A stretch of DNA of 64,000 nt, taken from positions 310,001 through 374,000 of the forward strand of contig JAJQJQ010000043.1 in NCBI GenBank assembly GCA_028622995.1. The letters run 5' to 3'. Below the pieces are notes generated by a model. The model did no database searches. It was given only the letters and a program-made list of their open reading frames with translations, and was not told the DNA's origin. Numbering within the stretch: the stretch's first letter is position 1; each line of letters starts with the position of its first letter. This DNA comes from Panagrolaimus kolymaensis (lineage: Eukaryota > Nematoda > Chromadorea > Rhabditida > Panagrolaimidae). The position numbers and the translations under genes were made by a program. Positions 36,224-60,514 of this stretch are shown here, one piece after another.

Positions 36224-38633
36224 AAAAAACTGTCCAAGAGAGGTTTAAGGTCGTATTTATTTTACCATTATCAGGGCATTCTTGAATCCTTATTCCTTTA
36301 TTTTTTTAAACTGAGTAACTTTAATAACTCTGGAGTATCTTTTTTTAAATTAATAAATATCGTAATGAATCGTAATCACTGGATCTCCCTCCATTTTTAA
36401 CTGAGCTTTTTTTGGCAGATTTTTTTAAACTGTTTCCTTCATTAATGGACAGAATCATAGGAATCATCTCTGTGATTAAAATTATATTTATTTCTTCATA
36501 AAACTGAAAATTAATTTTCGTTTATTGTCCAATGAAGATACAAAGCAAGTCTAAAAACTGACTGGTATGCTATTAGTTTGTTTTATAACTGCAGTTATTC
36601 TTTAACGAAGTAGCTTTTTTTATTGAAAGAAATTAGTTTGAAATATTTTAATGGTGCATTAAACTGTTCATTATTTTCAATCATGGATCTTTCATAGACT
36701 TTAAATACTTTTATTCAAATTAATTCAAAGATTTACTAAAATTAAATTTTCAAAAAATTTTTGCAATAATTTTTTCGGAGATTTTTTATAAACTGAGTTC
36801 GCATGATAAGGATGTAAGTGTGTATGTGTCAATTAAAAAAAATTAAAATGAAACATATTTCTTTTTCATTATTAAATTTAAAAAACTGCAAAAACTCTTT
36901 ATTTTTTTTAATAAACTGATATTCTTTTTGGCTTTTTTTTAGCAAACGGGCTTTGAGATTTTAGAGCTCAAGATTTTATAATTTTTTATCTATGCAAATA
37001 TTTGAAAAAAAAACTGGAGAAAATTTCCTTATATTGATATTTGTTCGGAGATTTTTAACAATTTTTATTTTATCATCAACGATATTGTCGTGTCTCCAAT
37101 ACAATCTTTTATTTCTTTAACAGCCAAATATATTTTTTTATTGAAGAAAACTGTTTTCATCTTATATTCCAAGCGACATAAAAAATTTTGTTTTGCGTCA
37201 AACAATTTTTTTTATCTTATTATTTTTTGAAAGTGAAAAAAAGAAGCTTAACTTTCTTTTTTGCTTCTTTGCTTTTGGAGGATAAAGATTTCAAAAAAAA
37301 GCAAGGATGCAAGCAAAGTATTCGAAAAAGTGAGAGATAATGCCCGCGGGAGTGTCGTCAAAAAAAAAAGTTTGCGCTTCTTCATTTCCTTCGAATCTTT
37401 TTTTTGCGTTACAATGAAATTTTCTGACTTCAGGAAGTAGCAACAAAAAAAGTGAAAACCAAAAAATAAAGACATCTATCATATATGTATTTTTTTGTAA
37501 TTTTGTGTGTGAACAACTTCGACGACGACACATTCCCTTGGGAATTATTTTTATTTTTTTTCCTTCGAAGTGAAAATTATAAAAACGTTTTTTGGCTGAA
37601 GAAAAATATTTTGAAGATATTTGTTGAGCCCAATTTTTTTTTGTTAGAAACTTCATACTCTGAATTTTTAGGTGTTATGATACATTTAAACTGAAATTTT
37701 CTTTTCTGTGAGGGTTTAAGCTTAGAAAAAAAAAGATACTCATATGTAAATTAATAAAACTCCTTTCTTTTGTCGGATTTGAAAGAAAAAAACAAAGATA
37801 TTTAAAACTGATCATCATCTTCTTCTCCAACAAATATTTGTAATTGCTTCCAAATTTTAACTGATTTCTGTAACTGCAATCAAATGAAATTTCAAACTTT
37901 TATTCCTTTCACTCATGTTTTTTAAATTTAAAATTTAACTGTATTTGTCGATTCCAAATTGAAATGTTTTTTCCATTTTAATTTTGGATATTTAATGTCT
38001 TTTTAGTAAAACACTATTTTTAATTATGATTTTTAACTGTTCCTATCCGTAATTTTCAGAAAACATAGCACTTATAAAATAACTATTGATTCTCCCATTA
38101 GTTTATTATTTAAAGTTAAACTGATTTCTGGTTTGCAAAGTCTTTAACTTTACTTTTCTTTTATTTATTTTTTTAAACTCATTCTCTTTGAGTAAAATAT
38201 TTTTTTTGATAATTATTTTAAATGTTGAAAAACACAGGGAACTAATTTGTCAACAAAAAAATACTTAATTACGCCAAAGTAATTTTCTTATTCATTTAAA
38301 AAAATTAAAAAATTTGTATCCCTTTTATCGCACTTATTTTTTTGAACTTAAAAGTGTTTGTAATAATTATATCTCTGTAGAAAACATTAAGTTTTCGTTT
38401 GCTTTTTTTTATTTTAACTGAGTCAATAAGTAAGGCGGTTATTTTTTTTTAGTTTTTTTAACTGTGCAATATAAAGATAAGGTGCAATTTAATATGCATA
38501 ATTTTTTGACTTGGATTTTATTAATTTAAATGGAAAGATTTTAAACTGATGATGAAACTGTTGTTGTCGAAACATTTTTAAAACAAATATTTTCACCCGC
38601 GTATTTATTTGATTTTTTAAAATTAAAAAACTG
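36224..38633 (+). repeat. Oriented AAACTG arrays (36224-37152, 37686-38633)
   Basis: About 22 plus-oriented copies. The gap 37153-37685 is motif-free and holds CCCGCGGGAG (37345) and CGACGACGAC near 37520; no gene is supported. Confidence 0.7.
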
Positions 38634-40031
38634 TCATTGGTGTATACATAGAATATTGTCATTTTTATCCAGTTTTTTAAGCTTAATTAAACTTTATTTA
38701 TTTAATTCAAATTTAAAATACAAATGACCGCCGGAAGTCAAATCAATGAATGCTTTTCCCATCTTTTTTTTTTCTTCTCCAAAGACGCGCATCTTCCCAA
38801 CTAACTCCCTTGCTTTTTTTTTTATTACAATTTACGAAATGCTTGCCTCATTTCATTTCTCTCATTTTTTTATTTTAAATTGCTGGTTCTTTTTCTTTTT
38901 TTTGCGAGATTTCCCTCTCGGCTTTTTTGTCCGAAAAACATTTATATAAAAATGGCAAGAATGCGTTGGAAAATGAGGACGCGTCTGTGGCGACATTGGC
39001 ACATATTTTTAGTGTCCATCCTTTTTTCTTTCTTCTTTCTTCTATAAATCAGAGGCTCAATTGTTGTTTGAGAAAAACATACACTTACATATAAAATGGG
39101 TGAAAGAGAACGTCCACAACATTTTATTTTTCCTCTTCTCTATTTTTTTTCTTTTAAAATATTTAAAAAAATTTAACTGTGTTTTCAGTATTGCGTAAGG
39201 ATTTTTAGGATTAAATATGGCAAAAAAAAACTGTTGTTCCAATATAATTATTTTCGGGATTATCACTGTTAAGAACTTAATTTTTTGTGTATTTCCATGA
39301 GAAAGCAAAAAAAGTTCTGAAAATTAAACAGTGGAAATATTTTGATATTTTTTATTATTCATATTTTTTTTACTTTTTGCACATGACACGAATTTTAATC
39401 CTTTTAAATAAGTACTTTCCAAGTTTTTCTTTAATTTTTTTCATAAAACTGCCTTCTTTACTTTCACGTTTTTTAATTAAAAAACCCTATATTTAATAAA
39501 TTTTATTATTTTATGAAACTTCGTTTTGTGGTGAATCCGTCTCTATTTTTTACTTTTTTAAAATAGAAAACAGATTTTTGTGATCTTTAATAACCCTTAA
39601 ATTCTCTGCCAATATTAAACTTTTATTTGAAAAATATTTTGTAAAACTGAAGAATGCTTTATATATCTATTAACTCCATTTTTAAATGATATTAAAATAA
39701 TGATAAGATATATAGATTATTTTTTGATTCTTTTTTTTTTCTTCAAAATTTGTCAATTTTTTGATGACCAAATAAACACCTTGGCACTCTTTTACTTTAT
39801 CTTTATCATTTGAGCTTTCAAAAAAAAATATCATATGAATAGAATTTTTCAATTGAATAGCTTTTTCAAAAACAACTTTACAAAGAGAGAAAATATTAAT
39901 TTTTGTTTTAATTTATTTTATTTTTTGACAACATGAGGGATTAAGAAAAATTCATTTGTTTGCATTCGGCATTTGAAGCCATAGTTGCGCAAAATATTTA
40001 GCAAGGTTGCATAATTTTTTTTTTGTTGCAA
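38634..40031. other. Motif-poor stretch 5' of the TTBK gene
   Basis: Four AAACTG copies only. 38730-39000 has AAGACGCGCATC and GAGGACGCGTCTGTGGCGAC; the rest is T-rich. No gene recognised. Confidence 0.3.
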
Positions 40032-40869
40032 AAAACTGATGTGGAGAATGTAGTGTTTTAACTTTTTAAACTGAGGCGGTCGTTGTTGTATTTAGACTAT
40101 GGAAAATTTTTAGTTAGATCTTTTCTTTTCCAAAATTTCTTTTGATTTTGTTTGGTTTTTAGAAAAACTGAATACGATTGCGTTTAGTCTAAAAAAATAT
40201 GTTTTAACTGAGCTAAATTTCTTCTTTAAGCATTTTAATTGCTTGGATAGAGTCATTCGAAATTACAAAAACTGCGTCTTCAATTTTCATTATGGATTTA
40301 AACTGAATTTAAACTGAGGAGGTTTATCATTAAATGTTGGCAAATTTAGCATTTTTAAACTGTAATATTTTGTTTTGTTTTTTTTGGTGCTAATAGAAGC
40401 TTAAATTTGTGACGAAATTTATAAAAAAGCTGTGGATAATTGTTGTCGTTTAAATATTCGTTGACTCGCGTGAAAAATTTTTATAACTGTATTCCACGGT
40501 CCATAGTATTTTAAAACAATTTTTCTAATTTTCAGATAGGCTTGACCTCTTTGACAATACGGGCCTTCAAAATATTTTTTATTGACAAAAAAATATTTTC
40601 TCAACAAAATTTTACATTTATTTTTATTTTAAAAAACTGTCATTTGATAATAGAAAATATTTCTTCATTCATCTTTATTATTATTTTCAGCGGTGGTGCT
40701 ACTAATTATAAAAACAAAAACCCAGACAAAGGAAAAAGATAAATTCAAAAGTGCACAATAATTATTAATTCATGCTTGAATAAAAATTATATTAATCATT
40801 TTTATTCTTAATTTTTAACTGTTATTTGTTTTATATTATTAAAAAGCCGCAACAACAAAGGCATCAGCC
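40032..40869 (+). repeat. Oriented AAACTG array immediately upstream of TTBK
   Basis: Plus-oriented copies continue to within about 50 bp of the TTBK start codon (40818), so any core promoter is embedded in the array. Confidence 0.65.
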
Positions 40870-51556
<10,687 letters not shown>

Positions 51557-52376
51557 ACCACGAACGAGTCTCCTTTTTTCTTGTCTGTTTTCTCTCTCTT
51601 TTTTTTTTCTTATGTAAGAGGCAGAGAAACAAGAGAAGCAGAGCAGTCAAAACGAATAAGAAAAAAACAACAACAATCGCCTAAGACATTAAAAAAAATG
51701 AGAAAGAAAAAGGAGCAAACAAAATGGAGAGATAGACCGACGACGACACACATGCTGCCGCCACATACAGACACTGCCCTCCACAGACGACATAAACAAA
51801 AGGGAATGGAAAAATGTGCAGCATAAAAAAAGATAGAGAAAAAAAAATTGTTTGTCCGTCGTCACACACATCAAAATAAAAATTTTCAGCAAACATATAT
51901 ATTCAAAACAAATATAAATTATATATTTTTGATGTTTGTCGCGGCTCGCTCGCTGTTATTATTGTTGCTTTACTTTTTTTCTCTCCCATTTTCGTCGGTG
52001 TGCGTGCTCTCCATCTTTTTACTTTATTTTTTTCAAATCGCTTTTAAAAGATTGAATTGAATATATTCTTTTCCCATGATCTTCTTTTTCTATTTAGTTA
52101 ATTTTTCTTCTTCATTCTTCCCTCGCTTTAAATTGTTGTTGGTGATTCTTTGTTTTTGTTTTTGCATCAAAAAAAAAACAAAAAGAAATATTTATTTCAT
52201 TGGAATATATAAAACAAAATTTATTTATTTATTTATTTTCTGAGACATTTGTTTCTTGCTTTTAATATTTTGTTTTTGTTGTTCTATTGATGAGTTTTGA
52301 AACTCGAGAAAAATTATGAAATCATGTTTATTTGTTATTAATTTTGCACTTTTTTGGTGTTGGAAGACGTGAGAGA
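51557..52376. promoter_or_regulatory. Motif-free island with CT-rich, GACGACGACAC and CGGCTCGCTCG
   Basis: About 0.8 kb without AAACTG. Contains TGTCTGTTTTCTCTCTC, GACCGACGACGACACACATG, CTGCCGCCACATACAGACAC and GTCGCGGCTCGCTCGCTG. Short open frames on both strands overlap and are not convincing. Regulatory role inferred. Confidence 0.4.
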
Positions 52377-55054
52377 TAACTGTTGATTGGCGGTCATATT
52401 ATTTTTTCCCTCTAATATTAAACCTGATAACGATTTTTAATATTTTGTTTAAATTTATCTTAATTTTAAACTGTGCCATTGTGTTGGGGAAATGGTGTAT
52501 CTTATTTCGAAGTAATTTTTCTCCTGCTTAATGCTCTTTTCTTCTTTGGATATAAAAATACTGATCAATATCCATAAATGTTTCTTTTTTTAAATTTGTT
52601 TAAACTGAGTCTTAACAACTTGCTTTGCCTTGGCTTCGTAAAAATCACACTTTTATATTTTAAAATTTTAAACTGTGCATTACTTCTATTGAGTTTGTTG
52701 CATTTTTTCCACAAAAATTATTCCTTTTATAATACATTAATTAAACTTTTATTTAAACTGAACATTTAGTCTCTTTTTCGAAATTTTATCATTTTTATGG
52801 TAAGTTTTTTTTTTTATATTTTTCTAACTGTAAAAGGAATAACCGTTTCATTTTTTTAAATAATAATTTTCACACAATTCTTTGTACAATATTTGCAGAT
52901 TTGTTTATAACTGTCGGATTTTATATATGTTTTTTTATGTTTAATTTTTTAAGCTTGTGATAAAAAATGTATATGGATAACACATACTTTTAATAATTCT
53001 GACATATTTAAGATTTTAAACCATAAAAAACTGTTTTCCAACTTTCGATGATAAAAATACAAAATCAATGAGAATACCCTCTTTTTTAACTGCTTCTTAT
53101 GTTTTTTTTTTCTATTTTTGCTTTTATTTTAAGAAAATTATGTTTATCATCATTCGTTACTTTTTGTTATTGTCTTTGACGTCAAAGAAATCTCATCCAA
53201 AAACTAGATTTTTTTAACAGAGAGAAAGAGAAGTGAAAACGTAAAAATAGCATTTCTTTTTTCTAAATCGACAAACAAACATATAAAAAAACTCATGCTT
53301 TTCTTTTTTGCGCGAGATTTATTGATTTATTTATTTTTATTAAAAGGTTTCATTATATTAATTATTTATAATTTTAACTGTGCCCATGTTTAATTTTTTG
53401 ACGGGACTATTAAGTTAAACTCTATTTTGCTAACCATATTTTTAGTCTGTAGAGGGATGGTACGAAGAATTTAAAATATAAACTGTTAAATACTGTCTTA
53501 TTTTGTGTTTGAGGATGAAAATTAAACTGTAGCAGATTGGTGAGGATGATAATCGCTTCGATTTGTTTTAGATTTTATTAAATTTTATATTTAAACTGTA
53601 GGATCGGGAGCGTGCCGAAAATTCCATAGGTCATACCCACAAAAATATTAACTGATTTTCATTTTGTTCAAACGTCCAACTTCGAAATATATTCCTTTCC
53701 ATTTTTTTCTCTCGCGGTTATTTCTGTTAGGTTTACAATTGCCAAACCGATTTTAAGCCTTTTACAAACCATTATGATTATAAAACTGATCGTCATCAAA
53801 AATTGTGAGAAATCTTTTTTTTTAATTTACTCTAATACTCTTTTTTTAATACGAATTAAACTGAGAACTATTTCTTTCTAAGAATATAGTGTTTTTTATA
53901 ATTTTATGGAAATAATATTAATTTTTTTATTTATTTAAAACTGCACTACGATGAGAAAATGTCGCTTTTTTTAAAATCTTTTTTTTTGTTTTATGCATTA
54001 ATTTATTCGAGGTAGATATTTTTTTTATTACTAAAACTGAATTATATTTAATTAACAGGACAAAACATACATTTTAAAAACTAAATGTAAAACTTAAGAT
54101 TGTACTCCGTATTTTTTAAAAATTTTATTACGACCTCTTAAATAACAATTTAATTTTTTTTTTAAAACCATACCCATTTTTCTATCGTTAAAAAAAAGAA
54201 GTTCATAACACATTTTATTTCTGTTTTTAGAAATGAATGCAATGGGTATGTTTTTATGTCAAAAACATGTTTACCAAAAAATAAATTTGGTTGGGGTCGT
54301 TTTGTTTTTGTCGATTCAAACACACTCTTTTCTTTTATTTATATTTAAACCTGAACTTTCGAATTGTAAAAATTAAGAACATTAATAATTTAATGGAATT
54401 TTAGGATTTTTTTTTAAAATAAACTGTTTAAGCCGTTTTTTTGCGGAATTTAACGGAGAAAAAATTTTCGCTCGCGGCATTTTCTTTATTGTCATTTATA
54501 TCTTTTATTTTCATTGATTTAAAACTGTTTTCTGTATTTATTTTTATTAAATTAATTTTGAAATTCCTACAAAAATTTTGTTTATGAATTATATAAAAAA
54601 CTGTATCAAATTGAATTCTTGGTTTTATATTTTACCAACGCTTTTTTTTCCTTCAAAATATTCTTTCAATGGAAAAGAAATTTTTTAAAATCAACTGCTT
54701 CATCAGAAGAATTATTTTTTAATTTTTTAAACTGTCACCATTCGAGATTTTTTGGCTTATTACGGCCCACAAAAGCAATAAAAATTGTAATTTAACTTTT
54801 TTTCATCTTTATTTTTACAGAATAAACTGATTTGCCAGCCTCTATTTCTTAAGAAATTGTCAACAAAAAAATTGGAATAATGCTTTTTTTTCTTTCTCAA
54901 AATGAGTTCATTAATTTAATTCTGATTGAATCCCTTTTTTTGATTTTTTTATGATTCAAAAGTTTAGAAAAAATCATAAAAACTGCATCTTGAGTATTCC
55001 ACATTCGTTTTATAAAAGTTCGTTCATAAAAAAATTAAGTATTTTTAAAACTGT
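52377..55054 (+). repeat. Oriented AAACTG array
   Basis: Around 25 plus-oriented copies with short motif-free gaps at 53090-53374 and 54036-54420. No gene is supported. Confidence 0.7.
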
Positions 55055-56089
55055 CGAACGCGTGTCTCATTCGTTTCTTTAAAAAAGCTAACAATTTCCA
55101 TGAATACTAAAAAAAAGTAAGCTTGTTTACAACTTATTTTCATATTTTTTTCGTTTTACTTCCTTCATTGAGTTCTTTCTGCTTCTTCATTATTATTTTT
55201 TTGTACGTTTTTTGCACTCACAAAAAGAAGGAAAAAAATTTTGTCATCGTTTTTCAAAAGCAAAAACAACGAAAACAACAAAACAAAATAAAAACACATG
55301 GAGAGAAAGAAAACAGACGACTAAATTCTGGCTTCTCTTTCTTTCACTTTACTTTTTGCTGGTTTCAAGCAAGCAAAGAGAAGCCAACAAACACAGAAAA
55401 TAGACAAAATGTTTTTCTCTCTCCCTTAATTTTTTTTTTTTATGTCTGCCACCGGCGGCGGCAGTGACGACGATGAAGAACGACTATGGCTGCTGCTGAC
55501 GACAAATAAAAAAAATCCCCTGTGTCTCTCTCTCTCCCTTGTTTTCGCAAAAACTTTTTTTTTGAGTAAACAACTTTTTTTTCGTCAATGATTTTTTTTC
55601 CTTTTTTTTCTATTTGAAAAATATTTTTTAAATTTTTTTTGAAGAAGGAAACCCCTTGAAAAAAAATGAAAGAAAATAGTGTGAAGGAAGAAGTTTTTTT
55701 TCTTGTTGTTGTTATGGCTTTAAAAAAAACTAAATAATGTGTAAAAAATTGCTGTTGCGGTTTCTGCTTCTGCTTCTACTCTGCCCAAGCCACAGCCACT
55801 CGAACTCGACAATTCGAGCTCGAGGTGCATATGTTTTTTTTTCTCAATGTAAACCGCGAAAGAAAATAAAATAACATCGCCGCTCCATTCAATTACGAAA
55901 TAATACATAAAAATATTTTTATAAAACTTTTTTGTTTACAATTTTTTTATGATTGGTTGGTGAGAGAAAGCGAGCAATTTTTGATGACAAAATAAAACTA
56001 AAACTTTGTTGGGTGAGGTGAGGTAACGAAATTATTTCAACAGGTCATCATCGTGAAAGTTTGGTTTATTTTGAATGCTTATTTTTTTT
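55055..56089. promoter_or_regulatory. Motif-free island with GGCGGCGGCAGTGACGACG
   Basis: About 1 kb. Holds CCACCGGCGGCGGCAGTGAC and GGCTGCTGCTGACGACA near 55450-55505, CT runs, and AATTCGAGCTCGAGGTGC near 55811. Composition differs sharply from the arrays on both sides. No gene recognised. Confidence 0.4.
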
Positions 56090-59000
56090 AAAACTGAGTC
56101 GACTTTTGTACTTTTTTAAATTTTTTAGCATTTATTAAACTGAGTCATTTTTGAAAATAGTTAATTTGTTTGTTACGATTTTTAACTGTCAAGTTCTATG
56201 TCGATTTTTTGTGGAGAATTTTTTGTTTATTTTTATTTGTCAAATTAATAAGATTTTTTTTAATTTCGTGCCATCTTCTTTATAACATTTTTTCCGATAA
56301 AATTATTCAATTTAAAAACTGAATTTCTTTATTTTTAACCGTCATCTATTATTTTTTAGTAATTATTTAACTGTCTTCCTGTGTTTTGCTTGTAACATCA
56401 TCGACAAGCCTAGTTTAAAATCCCATGATTAAATCTTTTCCTTCCGTTTTTTTACAAAGTCACACCTTTATTTTATTTTTTTTAACTGTGCTGAATTGAT
56501 ATGAATCTTTAAAAAATACTGCCTTCTAAAAGACCTTTTTATTATTTTTAACTGCATTATTACTGTATTATCTGCCATTAATTAAAAAATTGTTTTCTTA
56601 AAGATTTTGGGGTATTTTTTGGCGCGCTTGAATATTTTTTTTATGATACACGACTGCGCGAAGAAAAGAAAAAAATTGGGGTTTGTTTTTTGTTTTTGTG
56701 TGCCAGGGCGTTCCTCGTCTCTTTCGTTCTTGTTGTTTTCGGTTTGCAAAGATCGTTGTTTTTTTTATAAATGTTTTTTTGTGGAAGTAAAAAATGCAAA
56801 AAAAAGGAATAACAAAATTTAAATATTGTTCAACTCTTGGGTGTGTATTTTTGAAAATCGTTAAACTGTTTTTCACAAGAATTTTTGTTGTTTAAAAAGT
56901 TATCACTTTATTTAAAACTGTAAAAAAATTTGGGAAGACATTATTTAAAACTGTAGATATTCGCTAGCGGTGGTTATATATTCTAAACAACATTTTTATT
57001 TAAATAATTAACTGGATATATTTAAATACGGTGGAAAAATTAAAAGGCTTTTAACTTTTATAAATTGTTTTAAAATCAAGTCTTTAGTTTAAGTTATAAT
57101 TAAAATCCATTTATTAAAAAACTGTATCTTGTCATTATGGAATGTAAACTAGGCAGCATACTTTATAAAAAAAATTTGAACTGACGCCAAGAAAAATATT
57201 GAGAAACTTTTTCATAATTTTGATTATTATTTTTCTTCAAATTAATTGTTTTTCCCTTCGTTTTTTATATTTTAATTAAATTTGTGAATGGACACCGTAA
57301 TTATTTACGATATTTATTTTATTCGTTTTAAAACTGAGTCGTGTTGCAGTTTTTCGATTTTATTTTATTTTATAACCTCTTTCATATATTAAAAAGATTT
57401 AAAAAAACTGTTGATGTTCATTTTTGATTAAGAATAATTTATAATATTTATAACTGTAGTTTCTCAACAAGCCCAATAATTTAAAAAAAACTGTCCCCAT
57501 AAATCACTTCTTATAAATTAAAAATTTAATTTCTTCGAGAATTTTCAAAAAAAACTAATCTGTTTTTCATTTAAAAATTTTTTAACTTCCTTTTTTTTGT
57601 TTATTTAAATTAAAACTGTTTACCATCTTTTTTACAATTTTTTTATTATTATTATTCATTCTTTTTTTTCACTTTTTTTAAAGCCACAACACTATATTTT
57701 TTAATTCCGTCATAAATTTGGATTTTCCCACAACTCTTACATGCATGAATATTACTCATTTGCATTCATACTTTTTAGCTCTTTTTATTTACTTGCGCGT
57801 GAATGTTTATTAAAAAACTTTCACTTTCTCACTTTTTTGTTTTTACATTTATCCTTCCTTTTTGGATTATGTCTGCCTGCCTTCGGTCGCTATGTTATGT
57901 TTTTTTTGTTAAAAAGAAAAGAAGAAAATAAAAATTTAATCAAGCGTCGGCTATGTGATGTGAGAAGATGAGATAAAGCAATAATATTTACTGCCATTTT
58001 TTCTCTTTTTTTAAAAAAAAAAGAAAACAAAAAGATTAAGGTTATAATTTAAATTTTTTTTTTACTTTGTAGTTTTTCCATTTTGTTATTGGTTACTAAA
58101 AAGCAAAGTATGAAGTTAAGCCTTTATTTTTTTTTGTGTGTGGAGAAGATTTGTTTTTTCCGTTTTTTTTGTTTTTATTATTAAATAAAAATTGGTAATG
58201 ATGGAGAGGGGTGAATGAAAGGATTCTTTAGGTGTGTTAACTGAGTTGTTGTAGTTTGTTGGGAATATAAAATTTGATATATTAAAAACTGAATTATCAC
58301 CTTTTTTTTGTTTCTCTTTTTTTAACTGTATTGATTTAACACGAGCGGATAGCAAGTACTTTCGTTTAATGGATTGCCATAATTGGGTATTTAAAATAAA
58401 TAACAAACTGATAAGGTTTTCCTTCGCCTAAAAGTTATATCAACTTTGTTTTGAAAATAATATCTTTAAAAAAACTGTGTTGCTGCCTTTTTGCCTAAAT
58501 TTTATGCCAATCTTCCATATGAATTTTTTAAAAGCAAAAAATTGCCTAAAAATATATTATAAATTAAAAACTGTTTTTTTTTTTTGTTATAGGGTTTATT
58601 AAAATGAATTAATATTCCTATTTTTCAATAATAAACTGGCGAGAACACGGTCAATATTTTTGCTAAAAAAATTCTTTTATTAAAAACGTTAATAACTGAG
58701 GAACCATTTCAAAATTTTGCAAAACATTAATTTTAAAACTTAACATGCGCCAATTTTTGAAAGCATTATCAAAATAATAAACTTTTTATATTCACTGTCA
58801 AGCAGTCTTTTGTCCTAAATTTTTAATACTTCTTTGTTTTTTCTAATATTTTTTAAACTTAATGTCCAATTTTCTTTTGCAAAAACATAAACTATTTTTT
58901 TCTTATTTTATCACCTCCCATAAATTTATTTTTTGCACAAATAGAAAGAAAAAAATTAAAGTTAAAAAACAAAAACAAAAAAAAACGTTCATCAACCATT

Positions 59001-60061
59001 ATTTTGTTTTTTTTTCTTTGTTTTTACAAATAAACACTTCAAAGTACGTTCATTTTTCTCTTCTTTCTCTCTCTTGGTGGGTTTGAACTATTGGTTTCTA
59101 AAATGGCTGGCATTGTCGTAGACGTCGTTGCTTTTGCTTTTTTTTGTTTTTCATTTTTTGTGTCTGTCGCAAAATCATAAATTTTTTTTAAACTGCAGCA
59201 GCATTTTTTTTTTCATTTTTTTTAACTGGCGGTAAATTTTTTTTTGGAATATTGAAGTTAAAAAAACTGATCAAAAACTACCGAATTTTGGAGATTAATT
59301 GATCAATGGTCGGTCATTCGCTTGTTTTTTATATCAAAGAAGAAATTTTTTTTCTTGTTTTATAAAAAAAAGATGAACGAACGTAAATAATAAACAAGTA
59401 TGATGGTGGTGGTGCTATTGCAGAAACACATAAAACGTCACTTTGTTTTAATTATAACTGGAATGATTGAATTGATATTTTGCAAAAAAGGAATTAAAAA
59501 TTAATTTTTTTGCAAATTTATTTTTCACTTTTGGAATTTATTTTTTGTTCTTATTTTTCTTAGCAGAAGCCAAAAATTTGAAGGAATTTAAAACTGTTCA
59601 ACTTTATAATTCTTTGAAATTTATGTATAATTTTAACTGCAATTTGTATAATTATATCATTGCTATAAGCAAATTTGATAAAAATATAAACTGGTCCTTA
59701 TTTTTCTTGACTTTAAAAAACTGTTTACCGTATTTTTAACTTTTTATTATATCTAACTTAATTTTTTTTTTAATTTATAGCCTCATAAATAATAAAACTG
59801 TTGAATAGTTTATAAATATTTTTTATCCAAACTTAATTCAGCAATGTTAGCGTTTTTCAATATTTTTATAAACTGCATTCTCCCTACATTCTTATTTTAA
59901 TTTTTCTATTCATTTTAGTTTCAAAAATTTTTTTTTATATTTAACACACAATAATTTAATTTTTTTAACTGTGTAATTCAAACTTTTTTGCTTTAAAAAT
60001 TCAAAACTGTTGTTCGCGACTTTTTTTTTTTTGCAATATTTTTTTCGTGTTTTTAAACTGT
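56090..60061 (+). repeat. Oriented AAACTG arrays (56090-57618, 58237-58694, 59186-60061)
   Basis: About 35-40 plus-oriented copies. The gaps 57619-58236 and 58695-59185 are motif-free; the second has GTAGACGTCGTTGC near 59118. No gene is supported before the AKT exon. Confidence 0.7.
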
Positions 60062-60514
60062 AACTTTTCTTTTAAAATTCAGCTAACGCCAATTTTTTAT
60101 TTTTCAGATCTTTCTTACACCTTTGATACCTATTTTTTTACTTTGTCCGTATCTACTTTCATCTCCGGACATAAAAGATACCCTCAAAAAATAAAAAAAA
60201 GAATAACAACCGCAGCAGCAGTGTGTGTTATTGTTTCTCAACCAACTTTTCGATAAGAGAAACAACGACGACGAAATAATTTTTTATTTTATTTTTTTTT
60301 CAAGTCAACAACAACAACAATTTTTTTCTCTCCCCATTCAAATTGCATCGTTGGTTGCTAGTGAGAGCACTCTCTTGATTGTCTGATAACAAAAAAATAA
60401 CATTGTTTTTTTTTGATTCAATTCAATTTCACTTTTTTTATTTTTTTTCTGTGATAATAAAAGGCCCATTTGTCAAAAAAATCAATTGATTTTTTTTGAC
60501 GATTGGTCTTTTAA
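60062..60514 (+). promoter_or_regulatory. Likely AKT promoter or 5' leader
   Basis: Motif-free and ATG-free, just upstream of the AKT exon. Contains CCGCAGCAGCAGTGTG, GAAACAACGACGACG, CT-rich sequence and the 60467-60506 palindrome. Confidence 0.45.
60467..60506. repeat. Short palindrome before the AKT exon
   Basis: The core GTC-A7-TCAATTGA-T8-GAC (60472-60500) is a near-perfect inverted repeat, with weaker pairing of the flanks (CCATTT / GATTGG). It could be a binding site, a hairpin in the leader, or a foldback remnant. Confidence 0.45.

Noticed and set aside
51581..52060. Several open frames on both strands at 51.6-52.1 kb
   Set aside because: Mutually overlapping, low complexity, no recognisable domain or splice structure.
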